Assembly (NCBI GenBank): GCA_030698575.1
Contig: JAUYMQ010000591.1
Location: forward strand, 1-14,535
Direction of reading: 5' to 3'
Origin: Deltaproteobacteria bacterium
GTDB taxonomy: Bacteria > JAUYMQ01
Length of the DNA stretch: 14,535 nucleotides
Shown here: piece after piece, positions 6,845 through 13,541 of the stretch
Position numbering within the stretch: the stretch's first letter is position 1
Layout: every line of letters begins with the position of its first letter
Program-made: the position numbers and the translations under genes
The notes under the pieces: generated by a model
Database searches by the model: none
The model's input: the letters and a program-made list of their open reading frames with translations, nothing else
Told to the model about the DNA's origin: nothing

Positions 6845-8584
6845 TCAGTCCAGTTCGAACTGTGTGCGCCAGTCGACGTCCTCTCGAAGCGGCTCCATCT
6901 CCTTCTTGTCGAGAAGGAACCGATCGAGCACAAGATGATCCATGTTCGTTCGCATGAAGCAGAGGTAGGCGTCCGCCGGCGTGCAGACGATAGGCTCGCC
7001 GCGCACGTTGAAGGAGGTATTGATGATCACCGGGCAGCCCGTGAGATCGTCGAACGCCTTGATCAGATCGTAGTACAGCGGGTTCTGCTCCCGTGCGACC
7101 GTCTGAATCCGCGCAGAGCCATCCAGGTGGGTCACTGAAGGAATCTCGCGCTTGTCGGGCCTCACCTGGGCGACGATCAACATGTAGGGGCTCTCGGAAT
7201 CCAGTTCGAAGTAGTCGGCGCAGCGCTCGCGCAGGACAGAGGGAGCAAAAGGCCGGAAACTCTCCCGGAACTTGATCTTGTGGTTAACGACGTCCTTGTT
7301 GTCGGGGTTGCGCGCGTCGGCGAGGATGCTGCGGTTTCCGAGCGCCCTCGGACCGAATTCCATTCTTCCATGGAACCAGCCGACGACGTTTTGATCCGCG
7401 ATGAGCCGGGCCGTCCGCTTCACGAGCTCTTCGCGATCCAGCTCGTGGTGCTTGATGCCGTTGTCGACCAGATAGCTGCGGATCTCGTCCGTCGAGTACC
7501 CGGGCCCCCAGTAGGCATGGGGCATGACCCACTTTCTCTCGTGATCGAGGATGTGGTGGTAAATGAAGCTCGCCACGCCCAGCGCGCCCCCGGCATCGCC
7601 GGCGGCCGGCTGTACGAAGAGCCGCTTGAAGGGCCCCTCGCGCAGCAGCCTCCCGTTCGCCACGCAGTTCAGGGCCACGCCTCCCGCCATGCAGAGGTTC
7701 TCCTGTCCGGTCACTTCGTGAAGATGACGGGCCATGCGGAGCACAACCTCCTCGGTAACCTTCTGGACGCTCGCCGCGAGATCCCAGTGCCGCTGCTCGA
7801 GCCGCGTCTCGGGCTCCCGGGGCGGGCCGCCGAAGAGCTTGTCGAACCGGCGGTTGGTCATCCTGAGGCCGTAGTCGTAGGCGAAATACTTCATGTTCAG
7901 CTTGAAGCTTCCGTCCTCCCGCAGGGTCAGCAGCTCGTCCATGATGAGATCGTAGTAGACCGGCTTTCCGTAGGGGGCGGCGCCCATGACCTTGTACTCG
8001 GCCGAGTTGACCTTGAAGCCAAGGTAATAGGTGAAAGCGCTGTAGAGAAGGCCCAGGGAGTGCGGGAACCGGATCTCCTTGAAGAGCTCGAGCTTGTTCC
8101 CCTTGCCCAGGCCGTAGCTGGCTGTCGCCCACTCCCCCACACCGTCGACGGTGAGCACCGCGGCCTCCTCGAAAGGACTCACCATGAAGGCGCTCGCCGC
8201 GTGCGACTGGTGGTGCTGGATGAAGAGCACTTCCCCCTCGAATTCCAGATCGCGCTTTATGTTGTGCCGTGTCCAGAGCTTCTCGCCGAGCCAGAGAGGA
8301 ATGGCCTTCGAGAATGATCGGAAGGAGCGGGGGAAGGTCGAGAGGTAGGTGGTCACGATGCGCTCGAACTTCACCAGCGGCTTGTCGTAGAAGCCCACGT
8401 AGTCGAGATCGCCCACCCCGATGCCCGCCTCGCGGAGCACGAAGTTCACCGCGTGCTCGGGAAAATCAGAATCGTGTTTCTTTCGGGTGAACCGCTCCTC
8501 TGATGCGGCGGCCACGATTTCGCCGTCCCGCAGGAGGCAGGCCGCGCTGTCGTGGTAGAAAGCGGAGATGCCCAGGATGTGCAC
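6845..8584 (-). CDS. O-carbamoyltransferase of the NodU/CmcH/TobZ family
   Basis: 579 residues, close to the usual 560-600. The N-terminal Kae1-like domain (1 to about 345) starts HILGISAFYHDSAACLL, carries the metal-binding HHQSHAASAF (124-133), VDGVGEW (146-152) and the nucleotide-binding GGVALNCVANGRLL (301-314). The C-terminal YrdC-like domain (about 365-560) has WFHGRMEFGPRALGNRSILA (403-422) and NTSFNVRGEPIVCTP (522-536). In relatives such as TobZ the C-terminal domain makes carbamoyl-AMP from carbamoyl phosphate and ATP, and the N-terminal domain moves the carbamoyl group to a hydroxyl. No motif is missing, so the enzyme should be active. The start is a GTG at 8584 with GGAGG upstream. 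It lies between an SxtJ-like gene (24 bases upstream) and a DUF5989 gene (38 bases downstream). The acceptor is probably a sugar of the surface glycan, by context. Confidence 0.96.
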   Translation of the reverse strand: MHILGISAFYHDSAACLLRDGEIVAAASEERFTRKKHDSDFPEHAVNFVLREAGIGVGDLDYVGFYDKPLVKFERIVTTYLSTFPRSFRSFSKAIPLWLGEKLWTRHNIKRDLEFEGEVLFIQHHQSHAASAFMVSPFEEAAVLTVDGVGEWATASYGLGKGNKLELFKEIRFPHSLGLLYSAFTYYLGFKVNSAEYKVMGAAPYGKPVYYDLIMDELLTLREDGSFKLNMKYFAYDYGLRMTNRRFDKLFGGPPREPETRLEQRHWDLAASVQKVTEEVVLRMARHLHEVTGQENLCMAGGVALNCVANGRLLREGPFKRLFVQPAAGDAGGALGVASFIYHHILDHERKWVMPHAYWGPGYSTDEIRSYLVDNGIKHHELDREELVKRTARLIADQNVVGWFHGRMEFGPRALGNRSILADARNPDNKDVVNHKIKFRESFRPFAPSVLRERCADYFELDSESPYMLIVAQVRPDKREIPSVTHLDGSARIQTVAREQNPLYYDLIKAFDDLTGCPVIINTSFNVRGEPIVCTPADAYLCFMRTNMDHLVLDRFLLDKKEMEPLREDVDWRTQFELD

Positions 8585-8608
8585 TTCTCCCTCCAGTGGT
8601 TCCCTGCC

Positions 8609-8935
8609 CTAGAACTGCTTCCGGCTGTCCTCCAAACTCCTGGAGGGCCCCTCGGGTTCCTTCCAGAAGCTCGGATCCTCACCGATGCGCTTTTCCATGA
8701 GATCGGCGCGCACCACTCTCGAAAGCAAATTGATCGGGGCGATGACCAGGAAGTAGATGACGGTCAGCAGGATCGCCCCGTTGACTTTCGCGAGCAGCGC
8801 CGCGAACTTGAGCCAGCCGGCCTTGATCGCCCTCCCCGCGCGGGCCAGAACGCCCGCCGGCGGAGCCTCCGGCTGCCGCCGCGATCTCTTCGCGACCCCC
8901 TGAATCTTCGCTGCTCCCGCTTCCATCCGATTCAT
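8609..8935 (-). CDS. SxtJ-like small membrane protein
   Basis: 108 residues: a basic N-terminal region rich in Ala, Arg and Pro (1-45), one strong membrane segment (about 52-72, NGAILLTVIYFLVIAPINLL), a turn with SRVVRADLMEKR (72-83), and the C-terminal DPSFWKEPE (87-95). The membrane segment ending in Pro, followed by a charged stretch and an S-[YF]-W motif, is the pattern of SxtJ-family proteins encoded next to carbamoyltransferases. The function is unknown; one possibility is to hold the carbamoyltransferase at the inner membrane. For the ATG at 8935 the only Shine-Dalgarno-like bases (AAGG) touch the start codon. For the ATG at 8926 the AAGGA has a normal eight-base spacer, so translation may begin there and give 105 residues. 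The identification is by pattern, not by strong sequence identity. Confidence 0.72.
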   Translation of the reverse strand: MNRMEAGAAKIQGVAKRSRRQPEAPPAGVLARAGRAIKAGWLKFAALLAKVNGAILLTVIYFLVIAPINLLSRVVRADLMEKRIGEDPSFWKEPEGPSRSLEDSRKQF

Positions 8936-8947
8936 CCTTAGGTGCTT

Positions 8948-8969
8948 GGCCTGGTGCCGGCCTGGTGCC
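8948..8969. repeat. Two tandem copies of an 11-bp unit
   Basis: GGCCTGGTGCC is present twice head to tail (8948-8958 and 8959-8969), with a partial related unit just before it (ggtgcttgg). The repeat fills most of the 37-base gap between the fusion gene and the SxtJ-like gene. It is too short and too few in copies to be a CRISPR or VNTR call; slippage is the simplest origin. Confidence 0.6.
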
Positions 8970-8972
8970 GGC

Positions 8973-10865
8973 TCAGTGCTGGTAGTGCCACAGGCGGTAG
9001 TACTCCCGCCGCTGCGGACCGAACTTCAGGGCCATGCCCATGCCCAGCCCCGCGAAGATCCAGAAAGGAATCTGCACCGAGGTGGATCGGAACGCGTCAA
9101 AGAAGAAAAGGTTCACCAGAATGCCGACCGTTCCGCAAAGGATGGCCCAGAGAAACTCCCGGATCAGTGGTTCCCGGACGGTGACGCTCCCGCGATAAAG
9201 GGTGCGGAGGACGCCCACCAGAACGGAAATCATGAGGAAAAGCGCGATGATACCATACTCCAGGAGGATTGTTAGATACATGTTGTTCATGCCCCCGGGC
9301 GGCAGAAGCTTGTCCCTCGACTCCACCGTTTCGGGGACCTCGACCACGCGCCAGGAGGCTTCGCCGCTCCCGAGGAGAAGATCGCCCGCGTGCTCCCGAA
9401 GCACCGTGGCCTGAAGTGTGACCTGCTCCTGCGCGCGGCTGATCGGCATCTCGAAATCCCAGGGCGGGTTGCCCGTGACAAGGGCGTGGCCCAGAAGAAC
9501 GAGCAGCAGCGCCACTGCGAGAACCTGGGTCGCCCGCTCCCGCCGCTGACGCCAGCCGTACAGGAAGAGCGTGACGCCAAGCACCAGCATGCCGCGCTTC
9601 GAGAAGCAGCTGGCCGCGAAAGCGATGCTTGCAGCGAAAGCCGCCAGGCCAGCGGCCTTCCAGACCAGGCTCTTGAAGCCCCGGGTCGCCGCCAGCATCA
9701 CCGGGAGGCAGAGGAGAAAATAGCTCAGCAGGACGTTCCGGTTGTTGAGGAAGTCCGTCACGAGCTTCGCGTCGAGCGTGGCTCGCAGCGTTTCAGAGCG
9801 CACCTCGCCGCGGAGCAGGATAAACCCCACCACGCCGGCGACCCCGCTGAAGAAAGCAATGACGGCGATGCCCTTCATGTAGCTCGTCATCTCGTCGGCG
9901 CGGTCGTTCACGCTGTTTGCGACGAAGTAATAGAGCCCGAAACCGGTGCAGGCGAACTTCAACAGTGTTACGAGTTCGCTCCCGGATGCGCTCTGGAGAA
10001 AGACGGCGCCGGAAGCCACCACGAGGTAACCCAGGATCACGCGGTCGACGGGCGTCTTCAGGAAGACCAGGTCTCCGCGCAGGTAGCGGGCGACGAAGAC
10101 GACCCCCATGCCCAGTATGACGAGGTTGAGCAGGCTGAAGGGGCGCCCCATGATATCGAGTTCGAGCTGCGAGGACACCGCTTGCGGCAGGAACAGGGCG
10201 AAGACGACGAGCAGAAGGAAGAGTGAGAGCGCCGTCATCTGCCTCGACAGCAGCCGCGTGAAGGTGAGAAGGATGATCCACAGATCGAACAGCACGGAGC
10301 GGCTCTGCATGTAGATCCGCTCGAACCGGAGCTTGTTCTTCGGCGAGAGGTAGTAGCTGTGGCGGAGCTGGGCGAGGCCCGTGATCCCCGGCGTGATCCT
10401 GAACCTTTCGGCGTAGCCGGGGATCGAAGCTTTGGCGTCCTCGACGAAAATCGGCCGGACCGGCCGCGGGCCGACAAGATTCATGTCGCCCTTGAGGACG
10501 TTGATGAGCTGAGGGAACTCGTCGATCTTCCGCTTCCTGAGCTTGAGGCCAATCGGCGTGACATGCTCCCCGCCGTCGCGCAGAAGCCTCGCCCCGATCA
10601 TGCTCTCGGCGCCCTGCTCCAGCGTGCGGAACTTGTAGATGGTGAAGATCTTTTCGTTCCGCCCCACCCGCTTGCCGCGGTAGAACACGGGGCCGGGGCT
10701 CCCGAGCCTGATGAGCACAGCGACGGCGACGAAAAGCGGCGAGAGGACGACCAGGCCCAGGGCTGCCGCGGCGAGATTGTAGACGCGCGTGATCAGCTCG
10801 TAGAAGCGGCCCCGGGGGAGCTCACCCGCCGTCATATCGATAACTTTGTCGTGCCCCGTGCTCAC
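8973..10865 (-). CDS. Fusion of priming phosphoglycosyltransferase with O-antigen ligase/Wzy-like membrane domain
   Basis: 630 residues in one uninterrupted frame with two parts. Residues 1 to about 207 are a small monotopic phosphoglycosyltransferase (bacterial sugar transferase): membrane-inserted hydrophobic helix (about 31-53), PGPVFYRGKRVG (57-68), YKFRTL (77-82), the catalytic Asp115-Glu116 in KIDEFPQLINVLKGDMNLVGPRP, and PGITGLAQ (159-166). It would transfer a sugar 1-phosphate to undecaprenyl phosphate. Residues about 211-615 form roughly 12 membrane segments. They include KRGMLVLG (423-430), the LLLGSG element (496-501) in a large outer loop (about 465-527), and NNMYLTILLEYG (527-538), the order of landmarks seen in O-antigen ligase/Wzy polymerases. 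The usual His before Asn in the last motif is Asn here. A GTG start at 10865 is used; an ATG at 10835 is the alternative. It follows asnB by 21 bases. Confidence 0.88.
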   Translation of the reverse strand: MSTGHDKVIDMTAGELPRGRFYELITRVYNLAAAALGLVVLSPLFVAVAVLIRLGSPGPVFYRGKRVGRNEKIFTIYKFRTLEQGAESMIGARLLRDGGEHVTPIGLKLRKRKIDEFPQLINVLKGDMNLVGPRPVRPIFVEDAKASIPGYAERFRITPGITGLAQLRHSYYLSPKNKLRFERIYMQSRSVLFDLWIILLTFTRLLSRQMTALSLFLLLVVFALFLPQAVSSQLELDIMGRPFSLLNLVILGMGVVFVARYLRGDLVFLKTPVDRVILGYLVVASGAVFLQSASGSELVTLLKFACTGFGLYYFVANSVNDRADEMTSYMKGIAVIAFFSGVAGVVGFILLRGEVRSETLRATLDAKLVTDFLNNRNVLLSYFLLCLPVMLAATRGFKSLVWKAAGLAAFAASIAFAASCFSKRGMLVLGVTLFLYGWRQRRERATQVLAVALLLVLLGHALVTGNPPWDFEMPISRAQEQVTLQATVLREHAGDLLLGSGEASWRVVEVPETVESRDKLLPPGGMNNMYLTILLEYGIIALFLMISVLVGVLRTLYRGSVTVREPLIREFLWAILCGTVGILVNLFFFDAFRSTSVQIPFWIFAGLGMGMALKFGPQRREYYRLWHYQH

Positions 10866-10886
10866 AGCCTGTGCGCCTCTTTTTGA

Positions 10887-12764
10887 TCAGGTCCGGTAGT
10901 GCCGATCGTGCCAGAGTGAGAAGTTCAGCAGGGCCCAGAGCTGCCGGCTGTGGTCCGCCCGCCGGGCGGTGTGTTCATCCCAGAGGCGGGCGACCGCTTC
11001 CGGTCTGAACACCCCTTGTGACCGGAGGCGCGCCTGCGAACAGGTGTCCTGAAAAGTCTCGCGAAGCTCGCCCCTTAGCCAGGCGGCCATCGGTACGTTG
11101 AACCCCGCCTTCTTTCTGTTGAGGATCTCCGGCGGCAGCATCCCGCCGAGCGCCTTCTTCAAGATGGCCTTCTTTCGCAGGCCTTTCAGCTTGTACCGGG
11201 ACGGCAGCCGGGCCGCCCACTCCACAATCCGGTGATCCAGCAGCGGCGGCCGCACCTCGAGCGAGTTCGCCATGCTCATCCGGTCGACTTTCACCAGAAT
11301 GTCGTCCGGCAGGTAGATGGCCGTGTCGATCCGCATGAGCCTGGCCAGTTCGTCGGCCGCTCCCGGCTTTCCATGGGCGTCCTGGAAGAGCTTCAGGGGG
11401 TCCGCGCCTCGCGGAACGCCATCCGCCAGCAGGGCGTCGCGCTGCTCCCGGTCGAAGATGACCTTCCAGCCGTAGTGCGCCTCCACGGGCGGTCTCCGGG
11501 CCCAGGCCACGAATCGTTTCGCCTTGTAGTCGAAGCTCACCTTGGAGTCGCTCACCGGAAGATGCCCGACGGCCGGTGAAAGGATTCCGTCGGTGAGGAA
11601 TCCCGGGAGGCGCCGGTAGAGCGCCGCCCAGCGGTAGGCCGCGTAGGTCTCGTAGCCGCCGAAAAGCTCGTCTCCGCCGTCGCCGCCCAGGGCGACCGTC
11701 ACCGAACGCCGTGCGAGATTCGACACGTACCAGACCGGAATGGCGGAGCTGTCCGCAAAAGGCTCGTCGAAGATGTCCGTCAGCTTCGGGAGGATTTCCG
11801 TCGGGCGGAGGCGAACTTCGGTCTCCTCGTGCTGCGTTCCGAAACGATCGGCGACGATCCGCGCGTAATGCAGCTCGTCGTAGCTTTTTTCCGTGAACCC
11901 CACCGAGAAGGATTTCACAGGACCGGCCGCGGCGCCGGCCATCATGGCGGTGATGGCGCTCGAATCGATTCCTCCCGAGAGGAAGACTCCGAGGGGAACG
12001 TCGCTGATGAGCTGCATCCGGACTGCGTCCTGCAGAAGCGCCCTCAGCTCTTCCGCCAGCGCGTCCTCCGAAGCGCCGGTCGGCGCGGGGTCGAGCGGAA
12101 GCTCCCACCAGGCTTCGACCTTCACGGCCCCGGACTCCGCGCGCAGCAGATGACCGGGCGGGAGCTTGTACAACCCCTGGAAAATCGTTCTCGGGGCGGG
12201 GATGTAGTTGAACGCGAGATACTGGGCGAGGCCTTCCTCGTCGATGGCGCGCGGGATCCCCGCCGCCAGAATTGCCTTGATCTCGGATGCGAAGAGGAGC
12301 CGGGCATCATCGGAGTAGTAGTAGAGAGGCTTGATTCCCAGGCGGTCGCGGACCAGGAGAAGCTTGCGCTTCCGCTCATCCCAGAGCGCGATGGCGAACA
12401 TGCCGTTCAGCCGGTGGACGAAGTCTTCCCCCAGCTTCTCGTAGAGGTGGGCAATCACCTCCGTGTCGCTTCGGGTCAGGAACCTGTGCCCGTCACTCTC
12501 CAGCTCCCTCCTGAGTTCCTGGAAATTGTATATCTCGCCGTTGCAGACGACTTGGACGGTGCCGTCCTCGTTCTGGATCGGCTGCCGGCCCGTCGAGAGA
12601 TCGATGATGGAGAGCCGCCGCATCGCCAGCCCGACAGGAGCCTTCAGGTACACGCCGTCCTCGTCCGGGCCGCGATGGAAGAGCGTCTGGTTCATCCTCT
12701 CCAGTTCGCCTGCGGGTACCGGGCGATTCGCGTCAAAGTTCATCTGGCCACAAATGCCGCACAT
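10887..12764 (-). CDS. asnB: Glutamine-dependent asparagine synthase-like amidotransferase (AsnB family)
   Basis: 625 residues. The N-terminal class II glutaminase domain begins MCGICGQ with the nucleophile Cys2 exposed after Met removal. HRGPDEDG (30-37), RRLSIIDLSTG (49-59), CNGEIYN (74-80) and SDTEV (99-103) bind glutamine. The C-terminal synthetase domain (about 235-620) has the ATP pyrophosphatase loop PLGVFLSGGIDSS (257-269) and the GGDGGDELFGGYE segment. In polysaccharide loci such enzymes often amidate sugar uronic acids or cell-surface carboxyls rather than aspartate. With a Wbp-like diacetamido-uronate pathway downstream, formation of a uronamide is a reasonable inference, but asparagine synthesis cannot be excluded. 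The ATG at 12764 is fixed by the MCGIC motif; only a weak GGGA lies upstream. The gene is separated from the kinase/membrane-protein unit by a terminator, so it is probably first in a new transcript or attenuated. Confidence 0.95.
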   Translation of the reverse strand: MCGICGQMNFDANRPVPAGELERMNQTLFHRGPDEDGVYLKAPVGLAMRRLSIIDLSTGRQPIQNEDGTVQVVCNGEIYNFQELRRELESDGHRFLTRSDTEVIAHLYEKLGEDFVHRLNGMFAIALWDERKRKLLLVRDRLGIKPLYYYSDDARLLFASEIKAILAAGIPRAIDEEGLAQYLAFNYIPAPRTIFQGLYKLPPGHLLRAESGAVKVEAWWELPLDPAPTGASEDALAEELRALLQDAVRMQLISDVPLGVFLSGGIDSSAITAMMAGAAAGPVKSFSVGFTEKSYDELHYARIVADRFGTQHEETEVRLRPTEILPKLTDIFDEPFADSSAIPVWYVSNLARRSVTVALGGDGGDELFGGYETYAAYRWAALYRRLPGFLTDGILSPAVGHLPVSDSKVSFDYKAKRFVAWARRPPVEAHYGWKVIFDREQRDALLADGVPRGADPLKLFQDAHGKPGAADELARLMRIDTAIYLPDDILVKVDRMSMANSLEVRPPLLDHRIVEWAARLPSRYKLKGLRKKAILKKALGGMLPPEILNRKKAGFNVPMAAWLRGELRETFQDTCSQARLRSQGVFRPEAVARLWDEHTARRADHSRQLWALLNFSLWHDRHYRT

Positions 12765-12790
12765 TCCCGGTTCCGTTCTCTCTGCGTGAC

Positions 12791-12819
12791 GCGCCGGGTC
12801 CGCGCCCGGGTCCCGGCAC
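12791..12819 (-). other. GC-rich stem-loop in the asnB leader
   Basis: On the minus strand GTGCCGGG pairs with CCCGGCGC (one G-U pair) around a 13-base loop, ending 26 bases before the asnB ATG. No T-run follows on either strand, so it is not a simple intrinsic terminator. The rest of 12765-12829 shows no clear -35/-10 or sigma-54 boxes. It may shape leader RNA or be chance in GC-rich DNA. Confidence 0.4.
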
Positions 12820-12829
12820 CCCGCTCTGC

Positions 12830-12856
12830 AAAAAACCGGCTGAGAGATTCAGCCGG
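12830..12856 (-). terminator. Rho-independent terminator after the kinase/membrane-protein genes
   Basis: On the minus strand CCGGCTGA (12856-12849) pairs perfectly with TCAGCCGG (12843-12836) around the five-base loop ATCTC, followed at once by six T (12835-12830). The stem is 8 bp and mostly G-C. It lies 38 bases after the stop of the membrane-protein gene and 66 bases before asnB. No T-run follows it on the plus strand, so it works in one direction only. Confidence 0.88.
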
Positions 12857-12894
12857 CGGCTCCCCTCGACGGACGCATCCGGCGCGAGCGGCAG

Positions 12895-13539
12895 CTAGGC
12901 GCTGAAGGCCCAGCCCACCAGGGCCAGGATGGCGCTCACCATCGCAACCTGCGCAAGGCGCCGGGCCTTGTGGAGGCTCCGGCACTGCTCCCGCACGACG
13001 AAATGCATGCCCACCACAGCGCAGGGCGTCGCCAGCGCGCCCACGGCCGCGTCGTCACCCAGGGCGGCAAAGCCGACTCCGGCGGCCACGAGAATGCCCA
13101 CGGTCAGCGCCGCGCCCCAATCGAATGCGTCGCCGAGATGGGGCCCGCGCCGCTCGAGGACGAGCATGAAGCCCCAGCCGGCCAGTCCGATTACCAGCCC
13201 CCACTTCACCGCGAGGGCCGCCCATAGCGCAATCTCCCCGGCTTCCCCGGCCGCGGTCAGCGCCTGCACCGCGAGGTAGACGGAGATGGAGATCGCGAAG
13301 AAGATGAGCCATGCGCAGCGGCTGAGCCGCTTCGCGCGGCTTCCCCGCTGATAGAGCGCCGCCACACCGCCCACGGCGATGACCGCGAGAACGGCGAAGA
13401 TCTCCCGGCCGCCGCGGCTCGCGAGCAGTGGTGAGGCCGCGAGCATCGCGACGAGGCTCGCGTCGATCAGGCGTGACGACAGCCGCTCCCCGGCCGGCCC
13501 GGGCTGCTCGCCGGCGGATCCGGCGCCCTGCCCCTTCAT
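12895..13539 (-). CDS. Multi-pass membrane protein of unknown function
   Basis: 214 residues that I do not recognise. After a polar, Gly/Pro-rich N-terminus (1-23) there are about six hydrophobic segments: roughly 24-41, 46-63, 76-97, 104-127, 140-160 and 196-212, with a further weak one at 163-180. Basic clusters (RGSRAKR at 66-72, EQCRSLHKARR at 184-194) probably face the cytoplasm. The segment TPCAVVGMHFVVREQCRSLHKARRL is the most distinctive part. No catalytic motif is seen. The gene begins two bases after the stop of the tyrosine kinase, with GAGG seven bases before the ATG, so the two are probably translated together. An intrinsic terminator follows it. A TTG two codons upstream (13545) could also serve as start. 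A role in export or assembly of the polysaccharide with the kinase is suggested only by position. Confidence 0.8.
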   Translation of the reverse strand: MKGQGAGSAGEQPGPAGERLSSRLIDASLVAMLAASPLLASRGGREIFAVLAVIAVGGVAALYQRGSRAKRLSRCAWLIFFAISISVYLAVQALTAAGEAGEIALWAALAVKWGLVIGLAGWGFMLVLERRGPHLGDAFDWGAALTVGILVAAGVGFAALGDDAAVGALATPCAVVGMHFVVREQCRSLHKARRLAQVAMVSAILALVGWAFSA

Positions 13540-13541
13540 GC

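Noticed and set aside
7280-8317. Plus-strand open frame of 345 codons
   Set aside because: Antisense to the carbamoyltransferase, which carries all catalytic motifs in the opposite frame.
8948-8969. CRISPR-like or attachment-site repeat
   Set aside because: Only two adjacent 11-bp copies without spacers, and no cas, integrase or tRNA gene nearby.
12800-12840. Sigma-54 promoter around TTTTTTGCA before asnB
   Set aside because: The GG and GC elements are six bases apart, not the ten required, and the T-run belongs to the terminator.
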